Assembly (NCBI GenBank): GCA_947448735.1
Contig: CANFOS010000003.1
Coordinates: forward strand, 1-64,000
DNA from: Comamonadaceae bacterium
GTDB taxonomy: Bacteria; Pseudomonadota; Gammaproteobacteria; Burkholderiales; Burkholderiaceae_C
DNA length: 64,000 nt
Direction of reading: 5' to 3'
Every line of letters starts with the position of its first letter. The stretch's first letter is position 1. Shown here piece after piece: positions 25,574 through 36,330 of the stretch. A program made the translations under genes and the position numbers. The notes under the pieces are model-generated. The model was not told the origin of the DNA. It saw only the letters and a list, made by a program, of their open reading frames with translations, and did no database searches.

Positions 25574-26449
25574 ATGAAGTTGCAATTTCGTCATGTCGCG
25601 CTTGTCGGCAAATACCACGCTCATGGCACGCGCTCTGCCCTGGAGGTAATTGCACAGTTTCTGAATGCGCAGGGCTGCGACGTGGCGATTGAAAAAGACA
25701 CCGCCAGCAGTACGGGACTGGCGCAGTACCCGATTCTGGATGTCTCAGCTATTGGTGCGCAATGTGACCTGGCGCTGGTGGTGGGGGGTGACGGCACCAT
25801 GCTGGGCATTGGCCGGCAGCTGGCCAAATTTGGCGTGCCCCTGATCGGCATCAATCAGGGGCGGTTAGGCTTTATCACCGACATTGCCTTTGAAGACTAC
25901 CAAACCGTTTTAGGCCCCATGCTGCGCGGTGATTTTGAAGAAGATCGCCGCTGGATGATGCAAGCGAAGGTGATGCGCGACGGGCATTGTGTGTTCGACG
26001 CAACAGCCATGAACGATGTGGTGGTCAACCGTGGCGCAACCTCGGGCATGGTTGAGTTGCGGGTTGAAGTGGATGGGCGTTTTTTGTCCAACCAGCGCGC
26101 TGACGGCTTGATCATTGCCACCCCTACCGGCTCGACTGCTTACGCGCTGTCTGCCGGTGGGCCGTTGCTGCATCCGTCAATTGCCGGCTGGGTGTTGGTA
26201 CCCATAGCGCCACACACGCTGTCAAACAGGCCCATTGTGCTGTCAGACACAGGCGAAATCACGGTGGAGATTGTTTCAGGTCGGGATGCCAGTGCCAACT
26301 TTGACATGCAATCGTTGGCCAGTTTGATGCATGGCGACCGTGTTACCGTCAAGCGGTCTGACTATCAAATGCGGTTTTTGCATCCCAAAGGCTGGAGCTA
26401 CTTTGACACGCTGCGCAAAAAGCTGCACTGGAACGAAGGCGCAGCATGA
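25574..26449 (+). CDS. nadK: NAD kinase
   Basis: ATP- or polyphosphate-dependent NAD kinase, 291 residues, producing NADP in the cytoplasm. The GGDGTMLG motif ([19 protein letters not shown]) and [13 protein letters not shown] carry the nucleotide site; NDVVVNRG and [20 protein letters not shown] are the other family signatures. The ATG at 25574 is used rather than the TTG two codons earlier. It is the first gene of a nadK-recN-rapZ run on the plus strand and diverges from hrcA. Confidence 0.96.
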   Translation: MKLQFRHVALVGKYHAHGTRSALEVIAQFLNAQGCDVAIEKDTASSTGLAQYPILDVSAIGAQCDLALVVGGDGTMLGIGRQLAKFGVPLIGINQGRLGFITDIAFEDYQTVLGPMLRGDFEEDRRWMMQAKVMRDGHCVFDATAMNDVVVNRGATSGMVELRVEVDGRFLSNQRADGLIIATPTGSTAYALSAGGPLLHPSIAGWVLVPIAPHTLSNRPIVLSDTGEITVEIVSGRDASANFDMQSLASLMHGDRVTVKRSDYQMRFLHPKGWSYFDTLRKKLHWNEGAA

Positions 26450-26472
26450 ACGTTTTAAGAAGCCGCTGATTG

Positions 26473-28116
26473 ATGGGCCTGAAAAGCATCTCACTGCGCG
26501 ACTTTGTGATCGTGCACACACTGGACCTCGACCTGGCCGGTGGTTTTACTGTGCTGACGGGCGAAACAGGCGCTGGTAAGTCAATATTGATTGACGCGCT
26601 GCAACTGGCGCTGGGGGCACGCGCTGATGCGGGTGTGGTGCGCGAAGGTGCGCAGCGATGCGAGATCAGCGTGGAGTTTGACAGCCCTCAAACACTAGCG
26701 GACTGGCTGGACGAAGCCGGCTTTACCGGCAGCGACAGCCTGCTGCTGCGCCGAACGGTAGATGCCCAAGGCAAAAGCCGTGCATGGATCAACGGCAGCG
26801 CAGCCACGGCATCACAACTCAAAGAAATTGCAGACAAACTCGTCGACATTCATGGTCAGCATGCCTGGCAAAGCCTGACCCGGCCTGATTCGGTGCGTGG
26901 CCTGCTCGATTCGTATGGCGGCGTGACAACTGAAAAACTGGCGGTGCATTGGCAACACTGGCGTCAAGCCCAAAAAGCCCTGCTGGACGCACGCAGCGCC
27001 CAAGACAGCCTGCAACGTGAACGCGAACGGCTGGCATGGCAGATTGGCGAGCTGGACAAGTTGGCCCCTCTTGCCGATGAATGGGACCAACTCAATGCCC
27101 AGCACAGTCGCCTGTCCAACGTACAAACCTTGCGCAGCGCCGTGCAGGCCGCGCTGGATGCGTTGGCCGAGTCTGAAGAAAACGCCACCAGCCTGCTTGG
27201 CCGTGCACTCAACGCACTGCAAAGCCAGTCGCACATTGAGCCCCAGTTCAATGCCCTGACCGAGGTTCTGGCCAGCGCACTGGCGCAAACCGAAGACGCG
27301 GTGCATTCCCTGAACAGCTACGCCCGCCATGCCGAGCTGGAGCCGCAGCGCCTGAATGAACTCGATGAGCGCTTAAGCCTGTGGATCGGCCTGGCGCGCC
27401 GCTACAAGCGCCAGCCAGACGGGCTACCCGAACTGCTGACCACCTGGCGCACCGAGCTGCAAAAGCTTGACGAAGCAGTTGACCTTGCCCAACTTGAGAA
27501 GCTCGAAAAGATGGCGCACAGTGCGTATCTCGAAGAAGCCAAAGCCATGACCAAACTCAGGGCCAAAGCCGCTCCCGCATTGGCCAAAGCCATCACGCAA
27601 GCGATGCAGGGCCTGGGTATGCAAGGCGGCAAATTTGATGTGGCTTTGACGCCGCTGGAGCAGCCAGCCCAATACGGACTGGAGCAAGCCGAGTTTTTGG
27701 TGGCTGGCCACAGCGGCACCACGCCGCGCCCGGTAGGCAAAGTCGCGTCAGGCGGCGAGCTGTCGCGCATTGCGCTGGCGATTGCCGTCACGACCAGCCA
27801 GTTGGGTGAAGCGCAAACCCTGATCTTCGACGAGGTTGATTCAGGTGTAGGCGGCGCAGTGGCGGAAACAGTCGGCAGACTGATGAAACAACTGGGCAAA
27901 GACCGCCAGGTCATGGCAGTCACCCATTTGCCACAAGTGGCGGCATGTTCAGACCAGCATCTGGTGGTGGCCAAGCTGACTGAAAAAGGCAAAACATTCA
28001 GTACCGTTGAACCCGTGATTGGCGAGGCCCGTGTTGCCGAGATTGGCCGCATGCTGGGTGGTGAAAAGCTGTCCAGCACAACACTGGCCCATGCCAAGGA
28101 AATGCTGGGGCAATGA
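26473..28116 (+). CDS. recN: DNA repair protein RecN
   Basis: SMC-like ATPase of 547 residues for double-strand break repair. The Walker A is [16 protein letters not shown] (about residues 29-44), the central part holds long coiled coils (about 150-350), and the C-terminal half has the ABC signature [14 protein letters not shown] and Walker [14 protein letters not shown]. The ATG at 26473 is preferred over the TTG one codon upstream. The stop overlaps the rapZ start by four bases (ATGA). Confidence 0.96.
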   Translation: MGLKSISLRDFVIVHTLDLDLAGGFTVLTGETGAGKSILIDALQLALGARADAGVVREGAQRCEISVEFDSPQTLADWLDEAGFTGSDSLLLRRTVDAQGKSRAWINGSAATASQLKEIADKLVDIHGQHAWQSLTRPDSVRGLLDSYGGVTTEKLAVHWQHWRQAQKALLDARSAQDSLQRERERLAWQIGELDKLAPLADEWDQLNAQHSRLSNVQTLRSAVQAALDALAESEENATSLLGRALNALQSQSHIEPQFNALTEVLASALAQTEDAVHSLNSYARHAELEPQRLNELDERLSLWIGLARRYKRQPDGLPELLTTWRTELQKLDEAVDLAQLEKLEKMAHSAYLEEAKAMTKLRAKAAPALAKAITQAMQGLGMQGGKFDVALTPLEQPAQYGLEQAEFLVAGHSGTTPRPVGKVASGGELSRIALAIAVTTSQLGEAQTLIFDEVDSGVGGAVAETVGRLMKQLGKDRQVMAVTHLPQVAACSDQHLVVAKLTEKGKTFSTVEPVIGEARVAEIGRMLGGEKLSSTTLAHAKEMLGQ

Positions 28117-28982
28117 ACAAAGCACTTGAGATGGTGTTGATCACCGGCATGTCGGGCTCAGGCAAGTCGGTGGCGCTGCATGCGCTAGAAGACGCCGGCT
28201 ACTACTGCGTGGACAACCTGCCTCCTGAGCTCTTGACATCATTTGTCGCGCTCGAGCGCCAGCACGGTGAAAGCAAGGTGGCCATTGCGATGGATGTTCG
28301 CAGCGCCACTTCGCTGCCGCTGGTGCCCAAACAGCTGGAGCAACTTCGCGCGCAGGGCGTTGCCATGCAGTCACTTTTTTTAGATGCCAGCACGGACACA
28401 CTTGTCAGGCGCTTTTCAGAAACGCGGCGGCTGCATCCGCTGTCACGCATTGATGCATCGGACCAGAACCGCGCGCTGGTCGACGCGATTGAATTGGAGC
28501 GCGAACTGCTCGGCGACATGCGTGAACAGGCCCATGTCCTGGACACCAGCATGATCCGCTCTTCTCAATTGCAAAGCTATGTCAAATCCCTGATTTCAGC
28601 ACCGACCAAACAACTCACGCTGGTGTTTCAGTCTTTCGCTTTCAAGCGCGGCATACCGCTGGATGCTGACTATGTGTTTGATGTCCGCATGCTGCCCAAT
28701 CCGCATTACGAGTCAGGCCTGCGTGAATTGACCGGCAAAGACGAAGCCGTTGCCAGCTACCTGCGTTCGCATGCTGAAGTCGGCGAGATGTTCACTGACA
28801 TCCAGACATTCATCAACCGCTGGCTAAACGCTTTGATACGGGACCACCGCAGTTATGTCACGGTGGCGGTGGGTTGTACCGGTGGCCAGCACAGGTCGGT
28901 GTACTTGGTGGAGGCGCTGGCCATCAGTTTTGGGCAAAGCTGGCAAACCCTCAAGCGCCACCGAGAGCTCGACGCTCGCTAA
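28113..28982 (+). CDS. rapZ: RNase adapter protein RapZ (YvcJ family)
   Basis: A 289-residue P-loop protein. Walker A is [20 protein letters not shown] (about residues 10-29), followed by [12 protein letters not shown] and, near the C-terminus, [19 protein letters not shown], the conserved binding motif. In enterobacteria RapZ controls glucosamine-6-phosphate synthase by steering small-RNA decay; in other bacteria the YvcJ family binds nucleotides and small signals. It is translationally coupled to recN, and its TAA overlaps the convergent mutY stop. Confidence 0.95.
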   Translation: MNKALEMVLITGMSGSGKSVALHALEDAGYYCVDNLPPELLTSFVALERQHGESKVAIAMDVRSATSLPLVPKQLEQLRAQGVAMQSLFLDASTDTLVRRFSETRRLHPLSRIDASDQNRALVDAIELERELLGDMREQAHVLDTSMIRSSQLQSYVKSLISAPTKQLTLVFQSFAFKRGIPLDADYVFDVRMLPNPHYESGLRELTGKDEAVASYLRSHAEVGEMFTDIQTFINRWLNALIRDHRSYVTVAVGCTGGQHRSVYLVEALAISFGQSWQTLKRHRELDAR

Positions 28983-30040
28983 GCTGTAAAGGTTGGTCCT
29001 GTGTCGAGCAGCTTGCGTATGGGTGCTGGCAAGCCCAGCAAAGGCCACTGCCCCGGCAAAAACCAACTTCCCACCACGCCTTCGGTTGATGGCATTTTTT
29101 GATGGGCAGAAAACCCGACAAGCACCGGACTCAAGTACATGTCCTTGTGCGTCAGCACATGTTTGAAAGCTGGCAAACACTGAATGCTCGAACGGCTGCG
29201 AGCTGACAAAAAAGCCAGCAGTGCGGCTTCATTTTCAAACACAGGCAAGCAGTAAAGCCCGCCCCAAATACCTGATTCTGGCCGGCGCTCAAGCCACACC
29301 GCACCATCAGACCGCTCCGCCCACAGCAGGCTCAGTCGGTCGACACTGCGCTTGAGTTTTTTGGTTTTGACAGGATATTTTTCGGGTACACCTTCGGCAA
29401 AAGCCAGGCACATGTCCTGCACCGGACAAATCATGCATTGCGGCTTGCGGCTGGTGCAAATCGTGGCACCCAGGTCCATCACCGCCTGGGTGTAGCGCGG
29501 CATGGTTTGCGCCAGGTTTTTTTCGGGCAGCGCTCCGTTGGCAATGGCCCACAACTGCTTCTCGTTTTTGCCCAAAGCCAGATCATCAGGAAAAGCCAGC
29601 ACCCGCGTGAGCACGCGCTTGACGTTGCCATCCAGAATCGCCACCCGCTCTGCAAAGCAAAAAGATGCGATTGCAGCTGCTGTTGACGGCCCAATACCAG
29701 GCAGGGTTTGCAGCAGCTCGGCCGAAGCTGGAAACTGCCCGCCGTGCAGCGCGACCACATCTTGTGCGCAGCGGTGCAGGTTGCGCGCGCGGCTGTAATA
29801 GCCCAAGCCACTCCACATGGCCAGAACATCATCTGGCTTTGCTGCTGCAAGATCGGCCACCGACGCAAAGCGGTTCAAAAACCGCGCGTAATAGTCCAGC
29901 ACCGTCGTGACCTGCGTCTGCTGAAGCATGATTTCAGACAACCAGACGTGGTAAGGGTCACGGGTGTTTTGCCAGGGCAGGCTGTTGCGGCCGTGGGTTT
30001 TTTGCCAAGCCACCAACCGAGCTGCGAAGTCTTGCGTCAC
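28979..30040 (-). CDS. mutY: A/G-specific adenine glycosylase
   Basis: MutY, 353 residues, removes adenine mispaired with 8-oxoguanine. The catalytic region is [19 protein letters not shown] (Glu) and the helix-hairpin-helix [15 protein letters not shown] with [13 protein letters not shown] (catalytic Asp). The iron-sulfur cluster has four cysteines, spaced C-x6-C-x2-C-x5-C, in [23 protein letters not shown]-like C-terminal domain follows from about residue 235. It sits in the order mutY, dynamin-like GTPase, mutM with mutM upstream on the same strand. Confidence 0.96.
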   Translation of the reverse strand: MTQDFAARLVAWQKTHGRNSLPWQNTRDPYHVWLSEIMLQQTQVTTVLDYYARFLNRFASVADLAAAKPDDVLAMWSGLGYYSRARNLHRCAQDVVALHGGQFPASAELLQTLPGIGPSTAAAIASFCFAERVAILDGNVKRVLTRVLAFPDDLALGKNEKQLWAIANGALPEKNLAQTMPRYTQAVMDLGATICTSRKPQCMICPVQDMCLAFAEGVPEKYPVKTKKLKRSVDRLSLLWAERSDGAVWLERRPESGIWGGLYCLPVFENEAALLAFLSARSRSSIQCLPAFKHVLTHKDMYLSPVLVGFSAHQKMPSTEGVVGSWFLPGQWPLLGLPAPIRKLLDTGPTFTA

Positions 30041-30097
30041 GTGCGCTGTTTTTCAGTCAGAGATGATGTCAGACACGTTGATCTGGTCATTAACATC

Positions 30098-32041
30098 TCA
30101 AGATTCTGCCGCAGCGGTCCGCTGGACGGCAGGCCTGGCAGACAAGTGCTCTGTCAGCTCTATGAGCTTGCTGTCGAGTAAATCAAGCTCATCCTTGCGC
30201 GCATCAATGTCGCTGATGCGCTCATCAAGTCCGGACGCCGCGCTCTGAATGCGCTCAATCGCCTCAAGGCGACGGCCAAAATTGCGGCGTCGCTCGCTAA
30301 GTTGTGCATCGAGCTGCGCTGCTGCTGACTTGTTCCAAAGTTCCAGTTCACCCAACGCAGAATCGTAAACAAGACGCACCCGGGTTGCCAGAGCCCGGAC
30401 CAGGCGGTCTGAAAAATCAGCTTGCGACAGCCTGAACACATTGCTGACGCCCAGGTACTGCAAATGGCTGCGCTCAATCAGGTTCAGGTCGTTTTCAAAA
30501 CGGGGTAATTCGGGCAACTTGGGGGCCTGCAACGAAAAGCCGAATTCGGCATTGAGTTGTTTGAAGGAAGCCGTCAGCATGTTGTGAATCTCGCAGCTGA
30601 TGATTTGCGCCTTCTGCAGCGCCTCGCGCAAGCGCTCAAAAGTCTGGCCGTAAGCCTTTTTAACGCCAAATTTGATACCCGGCTGCTTGAGGGTTTGAGT
30701 CAGTTCGGCCAGTTCGTTTTTCAGCGTGGGTGCACCCAGCAAATGAAAGACTTCACGCAGCAGCTTGAGGTGCACAGAGCGGACCGCGTGAATTTTCGCA
30801 CCGCTGGTGTCGAACTCGGTCTGCTCCTGCTCGATACGAGTGCGCATCTGCTTGATAACCGACGCGTTTTTGCCCTTCAGGCCGCGCAGTTCGTCCATCT
30901 GCTCGGCCAAGTCACGGCGACGCATATGGATCGAGCGGCCGGCTTCCAGCCGCAACTCGGCAATACCCGTTGCCACGGCAGTCCGCAAAAGAAACTGCCG
31001 CTTGCCCATGATGCCTTCGGCCAACGCAAACTCCAGGTCAGGCAAGTGGCTGGCCGCCAGCAGCGCGTCGTCGCATGTGACCTTGGCAACCAGTCCTTTT
31101 TGCGCCGACACGGGGATGACCTGCTCAAGCGCCAAATCAAGAATTTCTGCAGAGTTGCTGCGCTGGCGCTGTATTTGCGCCTCGATTTTTTCTGGCGATG
31201 ACAGCGCGTCCCACAAAGTGTCAATCTTGTTGAGCACCACCAAACGAGAAATACTCTCATCGCCCCCGTTGATCAAATGCTCGCGCCAGATCGCCAGGTC
31301 TGATTTGGTCACGCCGGTATCGGCTGCCAGAATAAACACCACCGCGTGCGCTTGTGGGATCAGGCTCACCGTCAGTTCAGGCTCGGCACCAATCGCATTG
31401 AGCCCCGGCGTGTCCAGAATCACCAGGCCCTGCATGAGCAGCGGATGCGCAAGGTTGATCAGCGCGTGGCGCCACTTGGGCACTTCAATCAGGCCGTCTG
31501 GCCCGACCAGCGGATTGTCGTCAATATTTTCGTCGAGCCAAAAACCCAGAGCGGTCGCTTCCTGTTTGGTCACATGTCTGACATCGGCTACTTTTTCAAG
31601 TGCCAAAGCCAACTGACCGGGATCGTTCACATCCAGGTCAATCTGCGTCCATTTTTCAGGCACTGCGCGCCAGTCCATCAGCGCCCGGGTTTGCAGGCGA
31701 GTCTCAATCGGCAACAGGCGCAGGCATGGCGGCACATCAGCGTCATAGGCCAGCTCTGTCGGACACATGGTGGTGCGGCCGGCGCTGGAGGGCATGATCC
31801 GGCGGCCGTAGCCTGCAAAAAAAATGGCGTTGATCAGCTCGGACTTGCCGCGTGAGAACTCGGCGACAAAGGCCACCATGACCTTGTCAGACCGCACCTG
31901 GCTTTCCAGCCTTTGCAGACGCTCTTGGACAGCAGCGTCCAGCAAATCGCGGTCTTTGATCCAATCAGACAGCAGCTTGAGCCGCAGGGCAAACTCGCGC
32001 CGCCATGCACCGTGCTGATCGAATTGTTCGTTAAAAGACAT
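30098..32041 (-). CDS. dynamin-like GTPase
   Basis: A large 647-residue GTPase of the bacterial dynamin-like type. The G1 loop is FVAEFSRGKSELINAIFF (residues about 59-76), G3 is VILDTPGLNAIG (about 215-226) and G4 is VVLNKIDTLWD (about 272-282). Long helical, coiled-coil-rich regions follow from about 330 to the end, as in dynamin stalk domains. A start at 32041 is used; no upstream ribosome site is clear. Bacterial dynamins remodel membranes or respond to phage and membrane stress; the role here is not known. It lies between mutY and mutM, 57 bp and 68 bp away. Confidence 0.85.
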   Translation of the reverse strand: MSFNEQFDQHGAWRREFALRLKLLSDWIKDRDLLDAAVQERLQRLESQVRSDKVMVAFVAEFSRGKSELINAIFFAGYGRRIMPSSAGRTTMCPTELAYDADVPPCLRLLPIETRLQTRALMDWRAVPEKWTQIDLDVNDPGQLALALEKVADVRHVTKQEATALGFWLDENIDDNPLVGPDGLIEVPKWRHALINLAHPLLMQGLVILDTPGLNAIGAEPELTVSLIPQAHAVVFILAADTGVTKSDLAIWREHLINGGDESISRLVVLNKIDTLWDALSSPEKIEAQIQRQRSNSAEILDLALEQVIPVSAQKGLVAKVTCDDALLAASHLPDLEFALAEGIMGKRQFLLRTAVATGIAELRLEAGRSIHMRRRDLAEQMDELRGLKGKNASVIKQMRTRIEQEQTEFDTSGAKIHAVRSVHLKLLREVFHLLGAPTLKNELAELTQTLKQPGIKFGVKKAYGQTFERLREALQKAQIISCEIHNMLTASFKQLNAEFGFSLQAPKLPELPRFENDLNLIERSHLQYLGVSNVFRLSQADFSDRLVRALATRVRLVYDSALGELELWNKSAAAQLDAQLSERRRNFGRRLEAIERIQSAASGLDERISDIDARKDELDLLDSKLIELTEHLSARPAVQRTAAAES

Positions 32042-32109
32042 GTTTTGCCGTCATCGCTGATCGGTCAATATAGCATCGCGTTGCCAGCCGCATGCCAGGC
32101 GATGAGAAC

Positions 32110-32925
32110 TCAGGGTTTTTGGCATGTGAGGCAGAAAAATGTGGAGCGTTGCCCTTGCCGAATCCCCTTGATCGGGCTGCCGCATACCTTGCAAGGCAGG
32201 CCCGCCCGGTCGTACACCATCGCCTCGAGTTGAAAGTAGCCGGACTGCCCGTCAGCATTTGAGAAGTCATTCAGGGTGCTGCCGCCTTTGGCAATCGCTT
32301 GTGTCAGCACCTCACGAATGGCGGCGTGCAGCCGTGCACTGCGCGGCTTGCTGATGCGCGCTGCCCGTGTGGTGGGCCGGATGCCCGCCAGAAACAGTGC
32401 CTCAGACGCATATATATTGCCAACTCCCACCACCAATTCGCCTCCCAGCAGGACCTGCTTGATGGCAGATTTTTTGAGTTTCAGGGCGGCATGAAAGCTT
32501 GGGGCGTCAAAAGTGTCACTCAATGGCTCAACACCCAGCCTTCCCAGTAATTTATAGGCCGAGGCGTCGTTTTCGTCCAGTGCATAAACCACCGCGCCAA
32601 ATCGACGCGGGTCGTGCAGGCGCAGTGTTCCATGGCTGGTCGACAGTTCAAAATGGTCGTGCTTTCCCGGGGCGGGCAAATCGTGACCAAAGCTGATGCT
32701 GCCAGACATGCCCAGATGCACCAGCAGCAAGCCGGCGCTCAGGTCGATGAGCAAGTATTTGCCGCGCCTGCGCACGCCCAGCACCTGCCGGCCATGCAGT
32801 GTCTGGGGCGGACAGCCTAGGGGCCAGCGCAGCGGCTTGCCGATTTGCGCCATGCTGATGTGTGCACCCGCAATCCGGCTGGCAAAACTGAGACGGGTGA
32901 CTTCTACTTCTGGGAGTTCGGGCAT
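32110..32925 (-). CDS. mutM: formamidopyrimidine-DNA glycosylase
   Basis: MutM/Fpg, 271 residues, excises 8-oxoguanine and formamidopyrimidines. The N-terminal MPELPEVEV provides the catalytic proline and glutamate, the lysine near residue 56 lies in [29 protein letters not shown] is a family signature, and a four-cysteine zinc finger closes the protein ([10 protein letters not shown] ... FCLTCQ). It diverges from the TPR-protein gene and precedes the dynamin-like gene on the minus strand. Confidence 0.96.
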   Translation of the reverse strand: MPELPEVEVTRLSFASRIAGAHISMAQIGKPLRWPLGCPPQTLHGRQVLGVRRRGKYLLIDLSAGLLLVHLGMSGSISFGHDLPAPGKHDHFELSTSHGTLRLHDPRRFGAVVYALDENDASAYKLLGRLGVEPLSDTFDAPSFHAALKLKKSAIKQVLLGGELVVGVGNIYASEALFLAGIRPTTRAARISKPRSARLHAAIREVLTQAIAKGGSTLNDFSNADGQSGYFQLEAMVYDRAGLPCKVCGSPIKGIRQGQRSTFFCLTCQKP

Positions 32926-32979
32926 GAGGGCATCAGCTGATAAAAAGTGCTAAAAATGAGCTTCAATTATCATGTCCCA

Positions 32980-34770
32980 ATGAAGAAATCACTCATCGGG
33001 GCTTTTTGCGGTTTGTGCCTTGCCGGGCCTGCGCTTTGGGCCCAAACCAATGGGCCGGTCAACGCACCCACCGCCCCCTCGGTCAGCGAGCTCAGCCAAA
33101 GCCAGCGCCCCCCTGACCAAGACACCTCGCCCCTGAGCGCAGAGCTCTTTTACCGCCTGCTGATTGGCGAAATCACCACCCGCGAGGGCGATGCCGGCGC
33201 AGGCTATGCGCTGATACTCGACTCCGCCCGCAAAACCAACGATGCCCAGCTGTATCAACGCGCCATAGAAATTGCCCTCCAGTCGCGTTCTGGTGATGCT
33301 GCACTGCAGGCTGCGCTGGCCTGGCGGCAAGCCAAGCCCGCCGACAGGGACCCCAACCGCTATGTGCTTCAAATCCTGATTGCCCTGAACCGCATTCAGG
33401 ACACGCTGGAGCCCTTGAAGAAGGGGATTGAACTGGCTACCGTGGCCGACCGATCGCTCGCCATCCACGCTATTCCGACCGCTTATGCCCGCGTCAGCGA
33501 CAAAAAACTGGCCGCGACGGTGGTTGAAAAGGCACTGGGCTCTTACGTCAGCAACCCCACCACTGCAGTGGCGGCATGGACGACGATCAGCCGGCTACGG
33601 CTGTCCGCTGGTGATGCTGAAGGCGCGCTGGACGCCGCCCAAAAAGGCCAGGCAGCCAACGCACAGGCTGAAGGCCCGGCGATGGTGGCGCTTGAGCTGA
33701 TGAACCCCAAGCTGCCAGCTGCAGAAGCCTTGGTCAAAAAATACTTTGCCAGCAATCCGAAAGCGCTTCCCGAGATCCGCATGGGTTACGCACGCGCCCT
33801 GCTGGATGCCATGCGCTATGGCGAGGCGGCCACTGAATTGCAAACCGTGATTCGGGACAAGCCTGGCTTTGCTGCCGCGTGGCTGGTGCTGGGCTCTTTG
33901 CAGTTGCAGGACAACCAGCTGTCTCAGGCGCAAACATCTTTTGAACGGTATGTGGCCCTGAACTTGGCGGCCAGCCAGAAAAGCGAAGAGGACGAGCCCG
34001 ACCGCGGCCTGGCCCAGGCTTATTTGTCGCTGGCGCAGATCGCCGAAAAGCGCAAGGATTTCGCAGGTGCTGAAGCCTGGATCAACAAGATCGAGAACTC
34101 GGCTGACATGATGCAGGCGCAAACCAGGCGCGCATCCATCCTGGCCAGCCGCGGCCAACTGGCTGAAGGCCGGCAACTGATTCGCAGCCTGCCCGAGCGC
34201 AACCCAGAGGACGCACGGCTCAAATTGCTGGCCGAAGTCGGACTACTACGCGATTTGAAGCAGTACAAACTGGCTCATGACCTGCTGGCTCAAGCCGTGA
34301 CAAATTCACCGCGCGACACCGATCTGCTGTACGACCAGGCCATGATGGCTGAAAAGCTGGGCCAGTTGCCAGAAATGGAACGCCTGCTGCGCCGCGTGAT
34401 CGAGATCAAGCCCGATGCCCATAACGCTTACAACGCGTTGGGCTATTCGCTTGCAGATCGCAATCTTCGCCTGCCAGAAGCCAGGCAACTGATCAAAAAA
34501 GCACTTGAATTTGTACCCAATGACCCGTTTATTCGCGACAGCCTGGCCTGGGTTGAATTTCGTATGGGCAACAACGCCGAGGCAGTCAAGATTTTTGCAG
34601 ACGCCTTCAAAGCCAAGCCGGATGCAGAAATTGCAGCGCACTACGGCGAAGTGCTGTGGGCCATGGGCCAGCGCGACAAGGCCATAGCCATTTGGCGCGA
34701 AGGCCAGTTGCTGAACCCTGAAAACGAGACGCTGCTTGAAACCCTCAAACGTCTGAAGGTCCGACTCTGA
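32980..34770 (+). CDS. tetratricopeptide-repeat protein with signal peptide
   Basis: A 596-residue exported TPR protein. The ATG at 32980 starts a clean signal peptide (MKKSLIGAFCGLCLAGPALW, cleavage after WAQ); upstream alternatives in frame would bury it. Helical repeats run from about residue 60 to the end, for example ALLDAMRYGEAATELQTVIR and the well-formed pair AHNAYNALGYSLADRNLRLP, EARQLIKKALEFVPNDPFIR. Such periplasmic or outer-membrane TPR proteins often act as scaffolds. It is followed by lolB after 8 bp, an arrangement common in betaproteobacteria, which suggests a link with outer-membrane lipoprotein biogenesis. Confidence 0.88.
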   Translation: MKKSLIGAFCGLCLAGPALWAQTNGPVNAPTAPSVSELSQSQRPPDQDTSPLSAELFYRLLIGEITTREGDAGAGYALILDSARKTNDAQLYQRAIEIALQSRSGDAALQAALAWRQAKPADRDPNRYVLQILIALNRIQDTLEPLKKGIELATVADRSLAIHAIPTAYARVSDKKLAATVVEKALGSYVSNPTTAVAAWTTISRLRLSAGDAEGALDAAQKGQAANAQAEGPAMVALELMNPKLPAAEALVKKYFASNPKALPEIRMGYARALLDAMRYGEAATELQTVIRDKPGFAAAWLVLGSLQLQDNQLSQAQTSFERYVALNLAASQKSEEDEPDRGLAQAYLSLAQIAEKRKDFAGAEAWINKIENSADMMQAQTRRASILASRGQLAEGRQLIRSLPERNPEDARLKLLAEVGLLRDLKQYKLAHDLLAQAVTNSPRDTDLLYDQAMMAEKLGQLPEMERLLRRVIEIKPDAHNAYNALGYSLADRNLRLPEARQLIKKALEFVPNDPFIRDSLAWVEFRMGNNAEAVKIFADAFKAKPDAEIAAHYGEVLWAMGQRDKAIAIWREGQLLNPENETLLETLKRLKVRL

Positions 34771-34778
34771 GTCGCAAT

Positions 34779-35297
34779 ATGGCTGCTTTTGTGGGGCGGA
34801 TAGGCCTGCTGCTTGCTACACTTTTCGTAGCTTCGTGCGCTTATAAAACAGGCTTTACAGGCATTAATGACGCCAGAACTGAGGCAAAAAGCGGGGCCTT
34901 GCCGACTTTTTGGGCAGGACGTATCGGGCTGCAAGTTCAAAGCGAGCCGCCACAGGCCTTTTTTGCTGGTTTTGAACTCAAAGGTCAGGCCAACAGTGGC
35001 GAGTTGACGCTGATCAGCCCGCTGGGCAGCATATTGGGCATCGTGCGCTGGTCACCGTTTGAGGCTTTGCTCGAGCAAGGCAGCAATACCCGACGCTTTG
35101 CATCTAGCGATGAACTTCTGGCCCACATCACAGGCGCAGCGATTCCGATGTCGGCCCTGTTTGACTGGCTCGCAGGCATTGACACGCCAGCGCCGGGCTG
35201 GGTGGCCGACTTGTCAAAGCAGCCTGACGGGCGCATCAGCGCCAGAAGAATCAACCCGGCCCCGGCGGCTGATTTACGTATTGTGTTGAACCCATGA
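34779..35297 (+). CDS. lolB: outer-membrane lipoprotein LolB
   Basis: A 172-residue lipoprotein: signal peptide with lipobox (LLATLFVASC), then the LolB-type core FWAGRIGLQVQSEPPQAFFA, FELKGQANSGELTLISPLGS. LolB accepts lipoproteins from LolA and inserts them in the outer membrane. Its stop overlaps the ispE start by four bases (ATGA), the standard lolB-ispE pairing of proteobacteria. Confidence 0.92.
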   Translation: MAAFVGRIGLLLATLFVASCAYKTGFTGINDARTEAKSGALPTFWAGRIGLQVQSEPPQAFFAGFELKGQANSGELTLISPLGSILGIVRWSPFEALLEQGSNTRRFASSDELLAHITGAAIPMSALFDWLAGIDTPAPGWVADLSKQPDGRISARRINPAPAADLRIVLNP

Positions 35298-36160
35298 AGG
35301 CCATTTACGACATTCCCGCGCCAGCCAAGCTGAACCTTTTTTTGCACATCACTGGGCAACGCGCCAACGGCTATCACCTGCTGCAGTCGGTGTTCATGCT
35401 GATCGACTGGTGCGACACGCTGCATGTGGAGCTGCGCGCAGACGGCCAGATCAGCCGCCGCGATGTGGGTTCTGAAAGCGGTGTGTTGTTGCCCGAAAAC
35501 GACCTGACGGTGCGCGCTGCCAAAGCACTGCAACAAGCCTGCGGCACGTCGCTGGGCGCGCACATCAGCCTGGAAAAGCGCATCCCCTCTGAGGCAGGCA
35601 TGGGCGGCGGCTCGTCGGATGCAGCGAGTTGTTTGCTGGCATTGCAGCGGCTGTGGGGCGTCAAATTGCCGCGCGATGAGCTGCTGTCGATAGCTCTGAA
35701 ACTCGGGGCGGACGTGCCGTTTTTTCTGTCCGGCGGCCACGCATGGGTTGAAGGCGTGGGCGAACTGATCACGCCCATCACCTTGCCGTCTGCTGACTTT
35801 TTGGTGGTCAAGCCGCCCCAGGGACTGTCCACACCCGCCATTTTTAGCTCCCCTGCGCTCAAACGCGACTCTGAAACTGCTACAATCCAAGGCTTTGCTG
35901 CGAACAATCCGGCTCAAATCTTCGGATTTGGTCACAACGACTTGCAGCCAGTGGCTCAGGAGCTTTGCCCGCAAATTGTCCAGTCGATTGACTGGTTGTC
36001 TGCACGGCAGCTCAAAGGCAGGATGACTGGCTCAGGCAGTGCGGTGTTTGCATATGTGCCGCATGATGAATGTGGCGATGTTGACGCCCAAGTGCATCCA
36101 GATGGCTGGAAGGTTCGGAAATGCAGCAATTTGCAAGCCCATCCGCTGAGAGATTGGTAG
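35294..36160 (+). CDS. ispE: 4-diphosphocytidyl-2-C-methyl-D-erythritol kinase
   Basis: GHMP kinase of the methylerythritol-phosphate isoprenoid pathway, 288 residues. N-terminal PAPAKLNLFLHITGQRANGY is the family start, the ATP-binding loop is PSEAGMGGGSSDAASCLLAL (about 98-117), and MTGSGSAVFAYV is the third motif. It is followed by tRNA-Gln and prs, the conserved ispE-tRNA-prs order seen in many beta- and gammaproteobacteria. Confidence 0.96.
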   Translation: MKAIYDIPAPAKLNLFLHITGQRANGYHLLQSVFMLIDWCDTLHVELRADGQISRRDVGSESGVLLPENDLTVRAAKALQQACGTSLGAHISLEKRIPSEAGMGGGSSDAASCLLALQRLWGVKLPRDELLSIALKLGADVPFFLSGGHAWVEGVGELITPITLPSADFLVVKPPQGLSTPAIFSSPALKRDSETATIQGFAANNPAQIFGFGHNDLQPVAQELCPQIVQSIDWLSARQLKGRMTGSGSAVFAYVPHDECGDVDAQVHPDGWKVRKCSNLQAHPLRDW

Positions 36161-36253
36161 TTCAGGCTGGTTGCAAAGATGGGTTGATTGACAGTTTATG
36201 GGTTGGTTGCCAGTCGTTGAACACGAGTTGTACGTCTGGCATCTGTCCCGTGT

Positions 36254-36330
36254 AGGGGTGTCGCCAAGTTGGTTAAGGCACCGGATTTTGATTCCGGCAT
36301 TCGCAGGTTCGACTCCTTCCACCCCTGCCA
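36254..36330 (+). tRNA. tRNA-Gln(UUG)
   Basis: A 77-nt cloverleaf between ispE and prs. Acceptor AGGGGTG/CACCCCT pairs perfectly, the anticodon stem CCGGA/TCCGG encloses TTTTGAT (anticodon UUG), and CCA is encoded. The T-stem GCAGG/CCTTC has one C-U mismatch, and T-loop position 59 is C. That is unusual but the remaining structure is sound, so it is taken as functional. Confidence 0.93.
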
